Assembly (NCBI GenBank): GCA_022511075.1
Contig: JAFLSE010000011.1
Span: 17,851-81,850, forward strand
From: Prevotella sp.
GTDB taxonomy: Bacteria > Bacteroidota > Bacteroidia > Bacteroidales > Bacteroidaceae
Reading direction: 5' to 3'
DNA length: 64,000 bases
The notes below the pieces were generated by a model that ran no database searches, was not told where the DNA came from, and worked only from the letters and a program-made list of their open reading frames with translations. The stretch's first letter is position 1. Each line of letters opens with the position of its first letter. The position numbers and the translations under genes were made by a program. This document shows positions 26,636-34,757 of the stretch, one piece after another.

Positions 26636-27590
26636 GGTATATAATTCCATAGATTTGGTAAAATTCATAATGGCATTATGTGTTGTTACCATTCATACTG
26701 GTTATGTTAAGAGTATTGAGATGGACTTTGTAAGGGAATTGTTAATTGCGTTACTGATGAGCGCTGTGCCTTTCTTTTTTATGTGTTCTTCTTACTTTAT
26801 TGTACAGAGGCCTGTGGGGGGGGTAAATAAATATATTAAGAAGATTGCCCGGTATTATTGTGTGTGGAGTTTTATTATCACAATTTATGAATTGGCAATC
26901 GGAAACATGGGAGTAAACGATATTGGTTCTGTTATATATCGTATAATATTTAGAGGTTATAATCACTTGTGGTATATGTGGGGATTGATATGTGTTATGC
27001 CTGTTGTCATGTTTTTAGTCCGCAAAGGTGTAAAACCATGGATGTTTGTGTTTATTGCTATAGCATCTTATGTTTTTAACAAGGCATATACTCATTATGG
27101 GAGTATGGATAATCCCGGTTGGTTTTGGTTGTGGAGTACGATTGTTTATCAGAATAAGTTGTTAAATATTACAGGTCTTTGCCTTTCTCTGACCTATCTT
27201 TCGTTTGGCTGTTTTTACGCATTAAAGAAAGATTGGGAGATGAAACCTTTGTTGTCGTATGTTTTAATTTTGGTAGGGATATTTATGATGCATTTTGAGC
27301 CTCGCCATCCAGATGTCGCTTTTGGAGTGCCTGTAATTGCGTTTGGACTGTTCCCTTTGATTTGTAATTGGCAACTAACAAATGACAGAATCTCTTTTTC
27401 TTGGTTGAGGAGTATGAGTTCGCTGATTTATTTCATTCATGGAATAATTATTTCTATAATAGTTGCGATTTTGGGCAAGATGTGTTTTTCTACATGGGTT
27501 GCGATAATTGCTTGCTGTATAATGGTATCTGCTTGTATTCTTTGGTTGAAAGGAAGGCGAGGGTTTGGCTGGCTAAAAATGGTAATTTGA
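26619..27590 (+). CDS. Acyltransferase family 3 membrane protein with in-frame G8 tract
   Basis: 323 residues, about ten membrane helices. The entry block SIDLVKFIMALCVVTIHTGYVKSI carries the conserved His, followed by AVPFFFMCSSYFIVQRPVGGVNKYIKKIARYY. The GG of that loop is encoded by G8 at 26816-26823. Either a loss or a gain of one G gives a stop within two codons. ON as read. It likely adds an acetyl group to the glycan, so switching would alter an epitope. It starts 17 bases inside the previous gene. Confidence 0.88.
   Translation: MENKNKVYNSIDLVKFIMALCVVTIHTGYVKSIEMDFVRELLIALLMSAVPFFFMCSSYFIVQRPVGGVNKYIKKIARYYCVWSFIITIYELAIGNMGVNDIGSVIYRIIFRGYNHLWYMWGLICVMPVVMFLVRKGVKPWMFVFIAIASYVFNKAYTHYGSMDNPGWFWLWSTIVYQNKLLNITGLCLSLTYLSFGCFYALKKDWEMKPLLSYVLILVGIFMMHFEPRHPDVAFGVPVIAFGLFPLICNWQLTNDRISFSWLRSMSSLIYFIHGIIISIIVAILGKMCFSTWVAIIACCIMVSACILWLKGRRGFGWLKMVI
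26816..26823 (+). repeat. G8 homopolymer, ON register
   Basis: Read as gtG GGG GGG Gta aat. G7 gives GGG-GGG-TAA, and G9 gives GGT-AAA-TAA. Third tract of the set. Confidence 0.85.
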
Positions 27591-27607
27591 TAAATTCTGA
27601 AACTATT

Positions 27608-28885
27608 ATGCTGAAAGTTCTTGTTAATGCCTATGCTTGTTCACCTGATATGGGAAGTGAGCCTGGTATGGGCTGGAATTGGTGCAGCCATATAGCAAAG
27701 CATTGTGAGCTGCATATTATTACAGAAGGTGAATTTCGTGACCGAATAGAAGCGGTACTGCCAACTTTGCCACAAGGTCAGAATATGCATTTTTACTATC
27801 TTCCTGTAACAGAGCGAGTTCGTAAAATGTGCTGGAATCAAGGTGATTGGCGTTTCTATTACTATTATAGGCAATGGCAGAAGTGGGCTTTGGAAAAAGC
27901 AAGAGATATATGTCAGCATCATCACATTGATATTATCCATCAGTTAAATATGGTGGGATTCCGTGAACCAGGTTATTTGTGGTCTGTCAGTAAAGAGATG
28001 AATATCCCTTTTGTGTGGGGACCAGTAGGTGGTTTGAAACAATTCCCTATAACATACGCTGATGGTGGATCATGGAAGATGAAAGTCTTTCTGCGTTTAA
28101 AGAATAGGATAAATATATGGCAGCTTAAATATGGGCAACGTGTCAATAAGGCTATTCGACAATCGTTTTTGATTATTTCCTCTATACCAGACTCATACCG
28201 AGCTTTTCAGCAGTATAAAGGTATAGAATCTGTTATTATTCCAGAAACGGGGACTTTTGCTTCATCTGATTTGCTTCTTTTGGAGGGAAGGTTTCAGAAG
28301 GCTCATTTGACAATGATATGGGTCGGAAAGTTTGATTTCCGGAAACGGCTTGATCTTGCAATTCGTATTGTGGCGTATGTCAAAAAGAAAAACATACCTG
28401 TTGTTTTAAAGGTATTTGGGGCTGGTAATGAGCAACAAATTGCTGATGCAAAAGAGTTGGTTCAGAATCTTCATACAGGAACAAGTATCCAATTTATGGG
28501 TAATTGTACGCATGAAAGAATTGTGAAAGAGATGCAAATAGCAGATTTGTTCCTGTTCACAAGTGTGAATGAAGATACCTCTACAGTTGTTCTTGAGTCA
28601 ATCAGCAACCGTTTGCCAGTATTATGCTTTGACACATGTGGTATGTCAAATGTAATAACGAATCATGTCGGCATCAAAATACCATTAACCAATCCTGAAC
28701 AATCTGTCCGAGACTTTGCAGAAAAAATTATATATTTGTATCATCATCGTGATTTACTTACAATAATGTCAGAGAATTGTAAGCAACGTGCCGAGGAACT
28801 TTCGTGGGACAATAAATCGAAACAAATGGTGGAACTTTATAAACATGAACTACTGCAACATACAAGCAGCCAAGAGAATGATTAA
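27608..28885 (+). CDS. GT4 glycosyltransferase
   Basis: 425 residues, GT-B fold: KVLVNAYACSPDMGSEPGMGWNW (a start seen in many Bacteroidetes GT4 proteins), WGPVGGLKQFP in the acceptor domain, MIWVGKFDFRKRLDLAIRIV, and the donor-site block LFLFTSVNEDTSTVVLESISNRLPVLCF. The start at 27608 follows the acyltransferase stop by 17 bases; the upstream open frame only overlaps that gene. Confidence 0.9.
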   Translation: MLKVLVNAYACSPDMGSEPGMGWNWCSHIAKHCELHIITEGEFRDRIEAVLPTLPQGQNMHFYYLPVTERVRKMCWNQGDWRFYYYYRQWQKWALEKARDICQHHHIDIIHQLNMVGFREPGYLWSVSKEMNIPFVWGPVGGLKQFPITYADGGSWKMKVFLRLKNRINIWQLKYGQRVNKAIRQSFLIISSIPDSYRAFQQYKGIESVIIPETGTFASSDLLLLEGRFQKAHLTMIWVGKFDFRKRLDLAIRIVAYVKKKNIPVVLKVFGAGNEQQIADAKELVQNLHTGTSIQFMGNCTHERIVKEMQIADLFLFTSVNEDTSTVVLESISNRLPVLCFDTCGMSNVITNHVGIKIPLTNPEQSVRDFAEKIIYLYHHRDLLTIMSENCKQRAEELSWDNKSKQMVELYKHELLQHTSSQEND

Positions 28886-28946
28886 AAAATCCTGTTCATG
28901 GTATGAATTATGATGAATAAAAGGTATGGTTGAATAATAAACGCAA

Positions 28947-29924
28947 GTGGAAATAAGAAAAAGTCTTTGCCGTGCAAGGCAGTTTGGAGGCATCAATCTG
29001 TTCTTGAAGTATGTTTCTATGGGATTGGGGGCACTGGTATTGCGGAATGCCCTTAAAATGCTGCTTGGCATAATGACAAGGGATGAGGCATACGCATCGA
29101 TATCGTATGCCGCAAATAGGGAGTTGATATTGAAGTACAAGGATTTTATATGTGAACGCAAAAAATATTATGACTCCTTAATAAATATGGAGCAAAAACG
29201 GCCGGACAAGGTGTTCGTAAGCTGGCTGCAAGGATTTGACGCGGCACCTGAACTGGTAAAGGTGTGTGTGGCTTCAATGAAAAGATGCTTGACTGACAGG
29301 GAAATCATACTGCTCTCTCTGGATAATTGCCACAAATATGCAGAACTGCCGAATGACATTGTTCGGAAATTCAAGGAAGGGAAAATTCCGCCGGCATTGT
29401 TTTCGGACTTGCTGCGACTTGAACTATTGATTAGACATGGCGGAATATGGATGGATGCTACGGTACTTTGTACGGAAGGAAAATACCCAAAGGAAATTAT
29501 GGATTGCGACTTGTTCGTTTTCCAAGCAATAACAAAAGGAAAACATCAATTGCACGGCATTTCGAACTGGTTTATCACTGCTTGCAGTAACAACAAACTG
29601 TTGATGGTATTGCGCGATGTTCTCATTCGGTATTGGCGTGATTACAACTGCACCGTGGATTATTATATTTTCCACCATTTTTTCTGCTATATAGCAAGGC
29701 TGTATCCAGAGAATGTTGCCGCTATGCCCCGAAAGAACAGACTGTTGCCGCTGCAACTGATGAAGAGAATGGGAGACAGGTATGAACAAAAATGGATGGA
29801 AGAGATTAAAAGCAGGACGTGCTTCCACAAACTGAACTACAGGCTGGACTCAAAGATTCTTGATAACAAGGACAATTTCTATCATGCCATTATTAAAGAA
29901 AATGCTTTTTTATGCTTAAGCTGA
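28947..29924 (+). CDS. Capsular polysaccharide synthesis protein (GT32-like)
   Basis: 325 residues. The core KVFVSWLQGFDAAPELVKVCVASMKR, ALFSDLLRLELLIRHGGIWMDATVLCTE (the DxD-type site) and a His/aromatic C-terminal half match the Caps_synth/GT32 group of sugar transferases. An in-frame TAA at 28938 leaves GTG 28947 as the most upstream usable start; the next ATG would be 24 codons in. The DNA becomes clearly GC-richer here than in the genes before it, so this gene may belong to the more conserved end of the locus. Confidence 0.83.
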   Translation: MEIRKSLCRARQFGGINLFLKYVSMGLGALVLRNALKMLLGIMTRDEAYASISYAANRELILKYKDFICERKKYYDSLINMEQKRPDKVFVSWLQGFDAAPELVKVCVASMKRCLTDREIILLSLDNCHKYAELPNDIVRKFKEGKIPPALFSDLLRLELLIRHGGIWMDATVLCTEGKYPKEIMDCDLFVFQAITKGKHQLHGISNWFITACSNNKLLMVLRDVLIRYWRDYNCTVDYYIFHHFFCYIARLYPENVAAMPRKNRLLPLQLMKRMGDRYEQKWMEEIKSRTCFHKLNYRLDSKILDNKDNFYHAIIKENAFLCLS

Positions 29925-30637
29925 GAGACTTGACTCTCGTTGAGTCAAAGGATGCATTGTCTGCGATTCCGCAAGGCAAGGTGCTCATAAACACGATAAA
30001 TGCGCACTCATTTAACGTGGCGCAGAAGGACGAGCTGTTTGCAGAGGCACTGAGGAACGGCGACTACCTGATACCCGACGGGGCAAGCATCGTTAAGGCT
30101 TGCAAATGGTTGGGAGGAAAGTCGCAGCCGAAAGAGAGGATTGCCGGCTGGGACCTGTTTGAGTTTGAGATGAAGAGGCTCAACACGAAAGGAGGTCGCT
30201 GCATGTTCATGGGCAGTTCGCCAAAGGTGCTGGCACTGATTGAGGAAAGGGCGGCTGTGGAATATCCTAATATAGAGGTGGTGGTGTATTCGCCGCCTTA
30301 CAAGCAGGAGTTTGACGAGGAAGAAAGCAATGAAATTATATCTGCCATAAATGCCGCAAATCCTGACCTGCTTTGGATAGGCATGACTGCCCCAAAACAG
30401 GAGAAATGGACGTACTGCCATTGGAAAGAGCTTGACGTTCACTGTCACGTGGGTACGATAGGTGCGGTGTTCGATTTCTTTGCCGGAACTTATGAGCGTG
30501 CCCCGATATGGTGGCAGCGACATTCTTTAGAATGGCTATACCGATTGACAAAGGAGCCTAAACGTATGTGGAAGCGCTATGTCATTGGCAATCCGCTGTT
30601 TCTTTGGAACATAGGGAATGAAAAGGCCGCTGTTTAG
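29912..30637 (+). CDS. WecB/TagA/CpsF-family glycosyltransferase
   Basis: 241 residues, GT26. Blocks seen are INTINAHSFNVAQKDELF, LIPDGASIVKACKWLGG, FMGSSPKVLALIEERA, WIGMTAPKQEKW and the C-terminal FFAGTYERAPIWWQRHSLEWLYRLTKEPKRMW. These enzymes usually add a ManNAc-type sugar as the second residue on an undecaprenyl-pyrophosphate GlcNAc. No initiating phosphosugar transferase is in the window, so the first step must be encoded elsewhere. Last gene of the locus. Confidence 0.93.
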   Translation: MLKLRDLTLVESKDALSAIPQGKVLINTINAHSFNVAQKDELFAEALRNGDYLIPDGASIVKACKWLGGKSQPKERIAGWDLFEFEMKRLNTKGGRCMFMGSSPKVLALIEERAAVEYPNIEVVVYSPPYKQEFDEEESNEIISAINAANPDLLWIGMTAPKQEKWTYCHWKELDVHCHVGTIGAVFDFFAGTYERAPIWWQRHSLEWLYRLTKEPKRMWKRYVIGNPLFLWNIGNEKAAV

Positions 30638-30660
30638 CGGAGCCGCAGCTTTTCCAGAAT
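30622..30660 (-). terminator. Weak hairpin at the end of the glycan locus
   Basis: CCGCT-GTTT-AGCGG (centred near 30633) is followed on the minus strand by CCTTTTC and on the plus strand, after AGCCGCAG, by CTTTTCC. It may end both the glycan operon and the short minus-strand transcript described at 30634-30702. Confidence 0.4.
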
Positions 30661-30702
30661 GATATAAATCCAAAATCTTATCAAAGTTGCCAATTGCTTC
30701 AT
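30634..30702 (-). CDS. Possible 22-residue membrane peptide
   Basis: A short frame reading MKQLATLIRFWIYIILEKLR plus LR: a hydrophobic helix with a basic C terminus. It lies 58 or so bases downstream of a perfect minus-strand promoter and runs up to a small hairpin. It overlaps the last codon of the WecB-like gene. Chance cannot be excluded for so short a frame; promoter, start, hydrophobic helix and hairpin together are the support. Confidence 0.4.
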   Translation of the reverse strand: MKQLATLIRFWIYIILEKLRLR

Positions 30703-30766
30703 GGCTTCAAAAGTAATTCCGAGGTTGATGAAAGTTAAATATACGTTTACAACAAGAATTTTGCGG

Positions 30767-30798
30767 CAAAGATAGCAATAAAATCTGACAAATCCAAA
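30767..30798 (-). promoter_or_regulatory. Consensus minus-strand promoter facing the glycan locus
   Basis: On the minus strand, TTTG (30795-30798), 20 bases, TATCTTTG (30767-30774). It points leftward, antisense to the 3' end of the polysaccharide genes, and has no annotated gene in front except the short frame at 30634-30702. Confidence 0.65.
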
Positions 30799-30861
30799 AA
30801 ACTTACATGAATTTGGGATTTTGTATATAACGATTTTACTTTATTTTGTCACATATAGAAT

Positions 30862-32844
30862 ATGAATTCCATACTGCTTTACGACTACCAACAGGAGATG
30901 CTCGACAGGCTGATGAAAGCCTGGAAGCGTCATAGGAGTGTGATGGTGCAGATGCCAACGGGCACGGGCAAGACGCATCTTATGGCGGAGGCAATAAGGC
31001 AGTGTATAGTGAGTAGTGATAATTTTAGGGGAGTTAAAGGAGTCAAAGAAGTTAAGGGAGTTAAAGCCAATAGTCTTGCTGACACTAAACACTCATCACT
31101 AAACACTAATAACTTTATTCTTATCGTTGCGCATAGGCGTGAGCTGTTGGAGCAGATAAGGAATACCTTAGATGCCTTCGGACTGACGGGTGAGAATGTG
31201 AGGGTGGAGAGCATACAGAAACTGTCAAGGCATATAGATGAGGAATGTTGCAGTCCGTCGCTTGTGGTGATTGACGAGGCACACCACGCATTGGCGAAGA
31301 CATACCGGGTGCTGTGGGAGAAATGGTATAAGGCAAAGTTCCTTGGACTGACAGCCACGCCATGCCGTATGAACGGGGCTGCATTCACGGACTTGTTTGA
31401 TGTATTGTTGCAGTCGTGGTCGATACAGACATTCATAGACAAGGGTTGGCTGAGCGATTTCGAGTATGTATCGGCAAGTCCTGACAGTCAGGTGATGAAG
31501 CAGATACGCTCCCTGAAGAAGCGAGGGGCTGACGGTGACTATCAGACGAAGGAACTGGTGGCGGTGATGGATGTTCCGGATAGCATTGAACACCTATACA
31601 ATACATACAGACAGTTTGCCTGCGGCAGGAAGGGTATTGTTTATGCCATTGACCGTGAGCATGCAAGGCATATCGTGGACTACTATAGTGAGCACGATGT
31701 GAACTGCGCTATGATTGACGCAAAGACTTTGGCAAAGGAGAGGTTGCGGATAGTGGAGGACTACCGGGAAAAGAAGATTGATGTATTAGTGAACGTTGAT
31801 ATATTCAGCGAGGGATTCGACTGTCCTGAGGTTGAGTTTATCCAGTTGGCTCGTCCTACGCTGTCGCTGTCGAAGTATCTGCAGCAGGTAGGTCGAGGCA
31901 TGCGCATAAGCGAGGGCAAGTCGCAGGTGCTGATACTTGACAACGTGGGATTGTATCAGCAGTTCGGACTGCCGACGGCAGACAGGGACTGGCAGCAGTT
32001 GTTCCTTGGCAGGGAGGCAGGAAAGGCTGCGCAGGGTATGTCACGTTGTGTTGTTGTGGATGATGAGAAGCAGGACAAGGAGTTGGTGAACCTTGAGATG
32101 GTGCGCATAAAAAGCGGAGGAGAGAGGCGCACAGGATTAGAGGTGTTCCTGCAGGACGGCAGATATGGCGTGATGCGTAACGGCAGGATTACTTGTCCTG
32201 CGAGGTTCAAGAAAGTAAAGCGTTTGCAGGAGGATTGCGGTTTCTTTGCTCTTGGTGTATATATGAAACGCAATGAGCATAACTTCGGCAGGTTGGAAGA
32301 GGTGACAACGGTGATAGACCGCTATGGGCAGGACTTGAATGTAACGCTATACGGCACGGTATTATGGTGCAACGGCTATTTCTATGGCAGGTCGGTTGGT
32401 GCTAACTATATAGAGAACAGTTGGGATCCTGTGGGAAACTCGTATTACGACTATCATCCTTGCTTCACGAAAGTTGCAGGTGTGGAGGTCGGTTTCTCGG
32501 TGGAACACGGCGCACCGACAGTTTCATGTATGAAACTACGCTTGTCAACGGGAAATGTGAGTCCACGTTTCAACCTGAGGGAAATGTTCTACAATCGTGA
32601 CATAATCATTGCGCGTGACTATCTTGTGGTGAAGAAGGACAAGAACCATTCGTATCGTATAAAGGGCTATCTTGGCGACAGTGTATTAGTGGAATGCGAG
32701 GAGCGATATGGCTACCAGCAGATTATGTTGAATGGCAAGAAAGGACAATTTTACAGCAGTATGCCCAATGAATCAACACACATCTTCAACGCCATGCAAT
32801 TAAGGTTGCAACGGGTGCATCCTGAAAATATTTTTTCTGTTTAG
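30862..32844 (+). CDS. DEAD/DEAH-box (SSL2-like) helicase
   Basis: 660-residue superfamily 2 helicase. It has a Q-like start LYDYQQEML, Walker A MPTGTGKTH (31-39), DEAH at 138-141 in VVIDEAHHAL, LGLTATPCRM (motif III region), and motif VI QQVGRGMRIS, followed by a C-terminal beta-rich region of about 250 residues with no named domain. Such proteins act as ATP-driven nucleic-acid translocases, often in repair or restriction-like systems. Residues about 50-85 (FRGVKGVKEVKGVKANS and on to LNTNN) are an in-frame insertion of intergenic-type repeat between motifs I and Ia. Single gene with a terminator at 32893. Confidence 0.9.
   Translation: MNSILLYDYQQEMLDRLMKAWKRHRSVMVQMPTGTGKTHLMAEAIRQCIVSSDNFRGVKGVKEVKGVKANSLADTKHSSLNTNNFILIVAHRRELLEQIRNTLDAFGLTGENVRVESIQKLSRHIDEECCSPSLVVIDEAHHALAKTYRVLWEKWYKAKFLGLTATPCRMNGAAFTDLFDVLLQSWSIQTFIDKGWLSDFEYVSASPDSQVMKQIRSLKKRGADGDYQTKELVAVMDVPDSIEHLYNTYRQFACGRKGIVYAIDREHARHIVDYYSEHDVNCAMIDAKTLAKERLRIVEDYREKKIDVLVNVDIFSEGFDCPEVEFIQLARPTLSLSKYLQQVGRGMRISEGKSQVLILDNVGLYQQFGLPTADRDWQQLFLGREAGKAAQGMSRCVVVDDEKQDKELVNLEMVRIKSGGERRTGLEVFLQDGRYGVMRNGRITCPARFKKVKRLQEDCGFFALGVYMKRNEHNFGRLEEVTTVIDRYGQDLNVTLYGTVLWCNGYFYGRSVGANYIENSWDPVGNSYYDYHPCFTKVAGVEVGFSVEHGAPTVSCMKLRLSTGNVSPRFNLREMFYNRDIIIARDYLVVKKDKNHSYRIKGYLGDSVLVECEERYGYQQIMLNGKKGQFYSSMPNESTHIFNAMQLRLQRVHPENIFSV
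31015..31114 (+). repeat. Intergenic-type composite repeat inside the helicase gene
   Basis: A GGAGTTAAAG-type microsatellite (about 31027-31067) is followed by CAATAGT and then by ACTAAACACTAATAACT (31098-31114). The last 17 bases are identical to those at 10172-10188 and 10947-10963, and the first part matches 57511-57576 in reverse complement. It is a dispersed element, here translated in frame. Confidence 0.75.
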
Positions 32845-32892
32845 ACAAGGAATAAGCAAGTAGTAATACTTATTTGTTTCTGATATATATTT

Positions 32893-32936
32893 AGGTAGGT
32901 ATAATTTAAAAGATACCTACCTATTTTTGTTTTTAT
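32893..32936 (+). terminator. Terminator between the helicase and btuD genes
   Basis: Perfect stem AGGTAGGTAT (32893-32902) with ATACCTACCT (32913-32922), then ATTTTTGTTTTTA. Ends the helicase transcript; the convergent cobalamin operon ends at the same place. Confidence 0.88.
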
Positions 32937-33724
32937 CCCAAGTCTTGTAGCTTTATTTCAAAGCGACGGGAGGTGGGATTGTATGTCATGTCGTCGCTGT
33001 TGAAGTATTCGCTTATCTTGCCCTCGGTGCTCAATGTGGTTGGTGTGCCTGTGGCAAGTCCTTTCTGACGGTCGAGAAGCCAGATATTGTCGGCGGCAAA
33101 CAGGGCGTGCTCAATGTCGTGGGTGGAGAGGAAGATTGTTTTTCCGAGCGTTCGGGTGAGGTGATGCAGGAGGAGGAGGGTTTGCACCTTGCTTGGGTAG
33201 TCGAGGTAGGCGGTGGGCTCGTCGAGGAAGATTATGGGAGTCTGCTGTGCTATGGCTTTGGCAATCATTACTTTTTGACGCTCGCCGTCGGAGAGTGTTT
33301 GCATTCTGCGGTGTATGAGTGGGCGAATGCCGACAAGTTCAATGCTTTGGTCTATTATTTCCTTGTCATTTGGTTGCAGGCGACCCCAAAAGTCGGTGTA
33401 TGGACTGCGCCCCATGGCTATGACGTTGTAGGCTGTCATGCCGGTGATGTTGGAATTGTCGGTGAGGACAATGCTTATGAGTTGCGCCAGTTGGCGCGTG
33501 GAGTAGGATGATAGGGGAGAGCCTTCTATGAGCACTTCGCCGCTCAGTGGAGGCTGGAAGGCGGCAAGGGTGCGCAGAAGGGTGGATTTTCCGCAGCCGT
33601 TTGGACCAAGGAGGCAGGTGAGCGTGCCTTTGGTTAGCGAGGCGTTGAGGTTACGGGCGATGATGTTGTCGCCCTTTTTTTGTTTGTAGCCTGTGGTGAG
33701 GTTGGTTATTTCGAGAATGTTCAT
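32933..33724 (-). CDS. btuD: Cobalamin ABC transporter ATPase
   Basis: 263 residues with Walker A GPNGCGKST (about 41-49), Q-loop region, signature LSDGERQKV and Walker B IIFLDEPTAYLDYP. It belongs to the FepC/BtuD group that powers vitamin B12, heme or siderophore importers. The B12 call comes from its place at the end of the operon that also encodes BtuC and BtuF. It is placed far from its partner genes, after cbiB, with a 46-base T/G-rich repeat gap in front. Confidence 0.88.
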   Translation of the reverse strand: MNILEITNLTTGYKQKKGDNIIARNLNASLTKGTLTCLLGPNGCGKSTLLRTLAAFQPPLSGEVLIEGSPLSSYSTRQLAQLISIVLTDNSNITGMTAYNVIAMGRSPYTDFWGRLQPNDKEIIDQSIELVGIRPLIHRRMQTLSDGERQKVMIAKAIAQQTPIIFLDEPTAYLDYPSKVQTLLLLHHLTRTLGKTIFLSTHDIEHALFAADNIWLLDRQKGLATGTPTTLSTEGKISEYFNSDDMTYNPTSRRFEIKLQDLG

Positions 33725-33802
33725 GGGGTGAATGGGTTTATTGGGGTGATTAGGGTTAATGGGATGAGATTTATTGGGGGATTATTGGGTTTAATGGGAG
33801 GA
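33725..33802 (+). repeat. G-rich degenerate repeat at the btuD/cbiB junction
   Basis: Repeats of the form TTATTGGG / GGTTAATGGG. GGG-TTTATT-GGGG-TGATTA-GGG-TTAAT-GGG fits a four-tract G-quadruplex pattern on the plus strand. It fills the gap and encodes the last residues of CbiB (LNPIIPQ). Confidence 0.6.
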
Positions 33803-34757
33803 TAAGGATGGAGAGGGCTATGCAGATACATTCTGCGGTGAGGGAGATGGCGATGCCTGTGCGCATGTCGCTTGTGGTGAGTTGGCGGGAATTGTTGCCG
33901 ATGTAGGGCTTGGGGAATGTTTCGCCGAAATAGTAGTGCGCACCACCGAAGCGGCAGTCGAGAATGGAAGCCATTGCAGCCTCGGGCCAGCCGCTGTTGG
34001 GAGAGGCGTGTTTAGGACCGAAGGCGGTTACGAATTTGGCGAGTTGTACAAGGGTATGGGCAGGGCGTGAATGGTGCAGTTTGTTGTAAATCCATCCGGT
34101 GAGTGTGATTATCAATGCAGTCAGTCGGGCTGGGATATAGTTTGCGATGTCGTCGATGCGTGCTGCCCAGCATCCGAAATCCTTGTATCGTGGCGAATGG
34201 TAGCCAATCATGGAGTCGAGGGTGTTTGTCATTTTATAGGCGAGCATGCCCGGAACACCGAGTATGCAGAACCAGAAGAGTGGGGCGATAACACCGTCGG
34301 AGAGGTTTTCGGATAGTGTTTCAAGTGCCGCTGTGCGCACTTCGTTTGCTGATAGGTTGTCGGTGTCGCGCCCTACGATGCGGCTCACTTGTCTGCGCCC
34401 TTCCTCAATACTGCGGTCGAGAGCCTCGAACACCATTCTCACTTCGTGTCGCAGGGTCTTGCCTGCCAGACAATAGAATATGAGGAGTGTCTGTAAAACG
34501 AGTCCGAAGTAGAAAGGATAGGAAGGCAGAAGCAGGGCGTAGGCAGCGGCGAATGTAAGCAAGATGCTTGTCGTTGCGAGGAGTGCGCCTTTCATTTTGC
34601 GGTGCTTTCCTTTGTTTAGTGATTTTTCCCAGAAGGATATCCATTTGCCAAACCACACGACGGGGTGGGGCAGGCGTGCTGGGTCGCCTATAAGCAGGTC
34701 GAGCAACCAAGCGAAAAGCAGTGCGAGGGGCAGGGTGTATTCAGAGGAGAGTATCAT
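33771..34757 (-). CDS. cbiB: Adenosylcobinamide-phosphate synthase
   Basis: 328-residue membrane enzyme that joins adenosylcobyric acid with aminopropanol phosphate. It has several hydrophobic helices; LLIGDPARLPHPVVWFGKWISFWEK near the N terminus, the ALETLSENLSDGVIAPLFW block, MLAYKMTNTLDSMIGY and GGAHYYFGE are family hallmarks. It overlaps the end of cobD by ATGA. The last seven residues come from the repeat at 33771-33802. CobD upstream supplies its phosphorylated amine. Confidence 0.93.
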   Translation of the reverse strand: MILSSEYTLPLALLFAWLLDLLIGDPARLPHPVVWFGKWISFWEKSLNKGKHRKMKGALLATTSILLTFAAAYALLLPSYPFYFGLVLQTLLIFYCLAGKTLRHEVRMVFEALDRSIEEGRRQVSRIVGRDTDNLSANEVRTAALETLSENLSDGVIAPLFWFCILGVPGMLAYKMTNTLDSMIGYHSPRYKDFGCWAARIDDIANYIPARLTALIITLTGWIYNKLHHSRPAHTLVQLAKFVTAFGPKHASPNSGWPEAAMASILDCRFGGAHYYFGETFPKPYIGNNSRQLTTSDMRTGIAISLTAECICIALSILILPLNPIIPQ

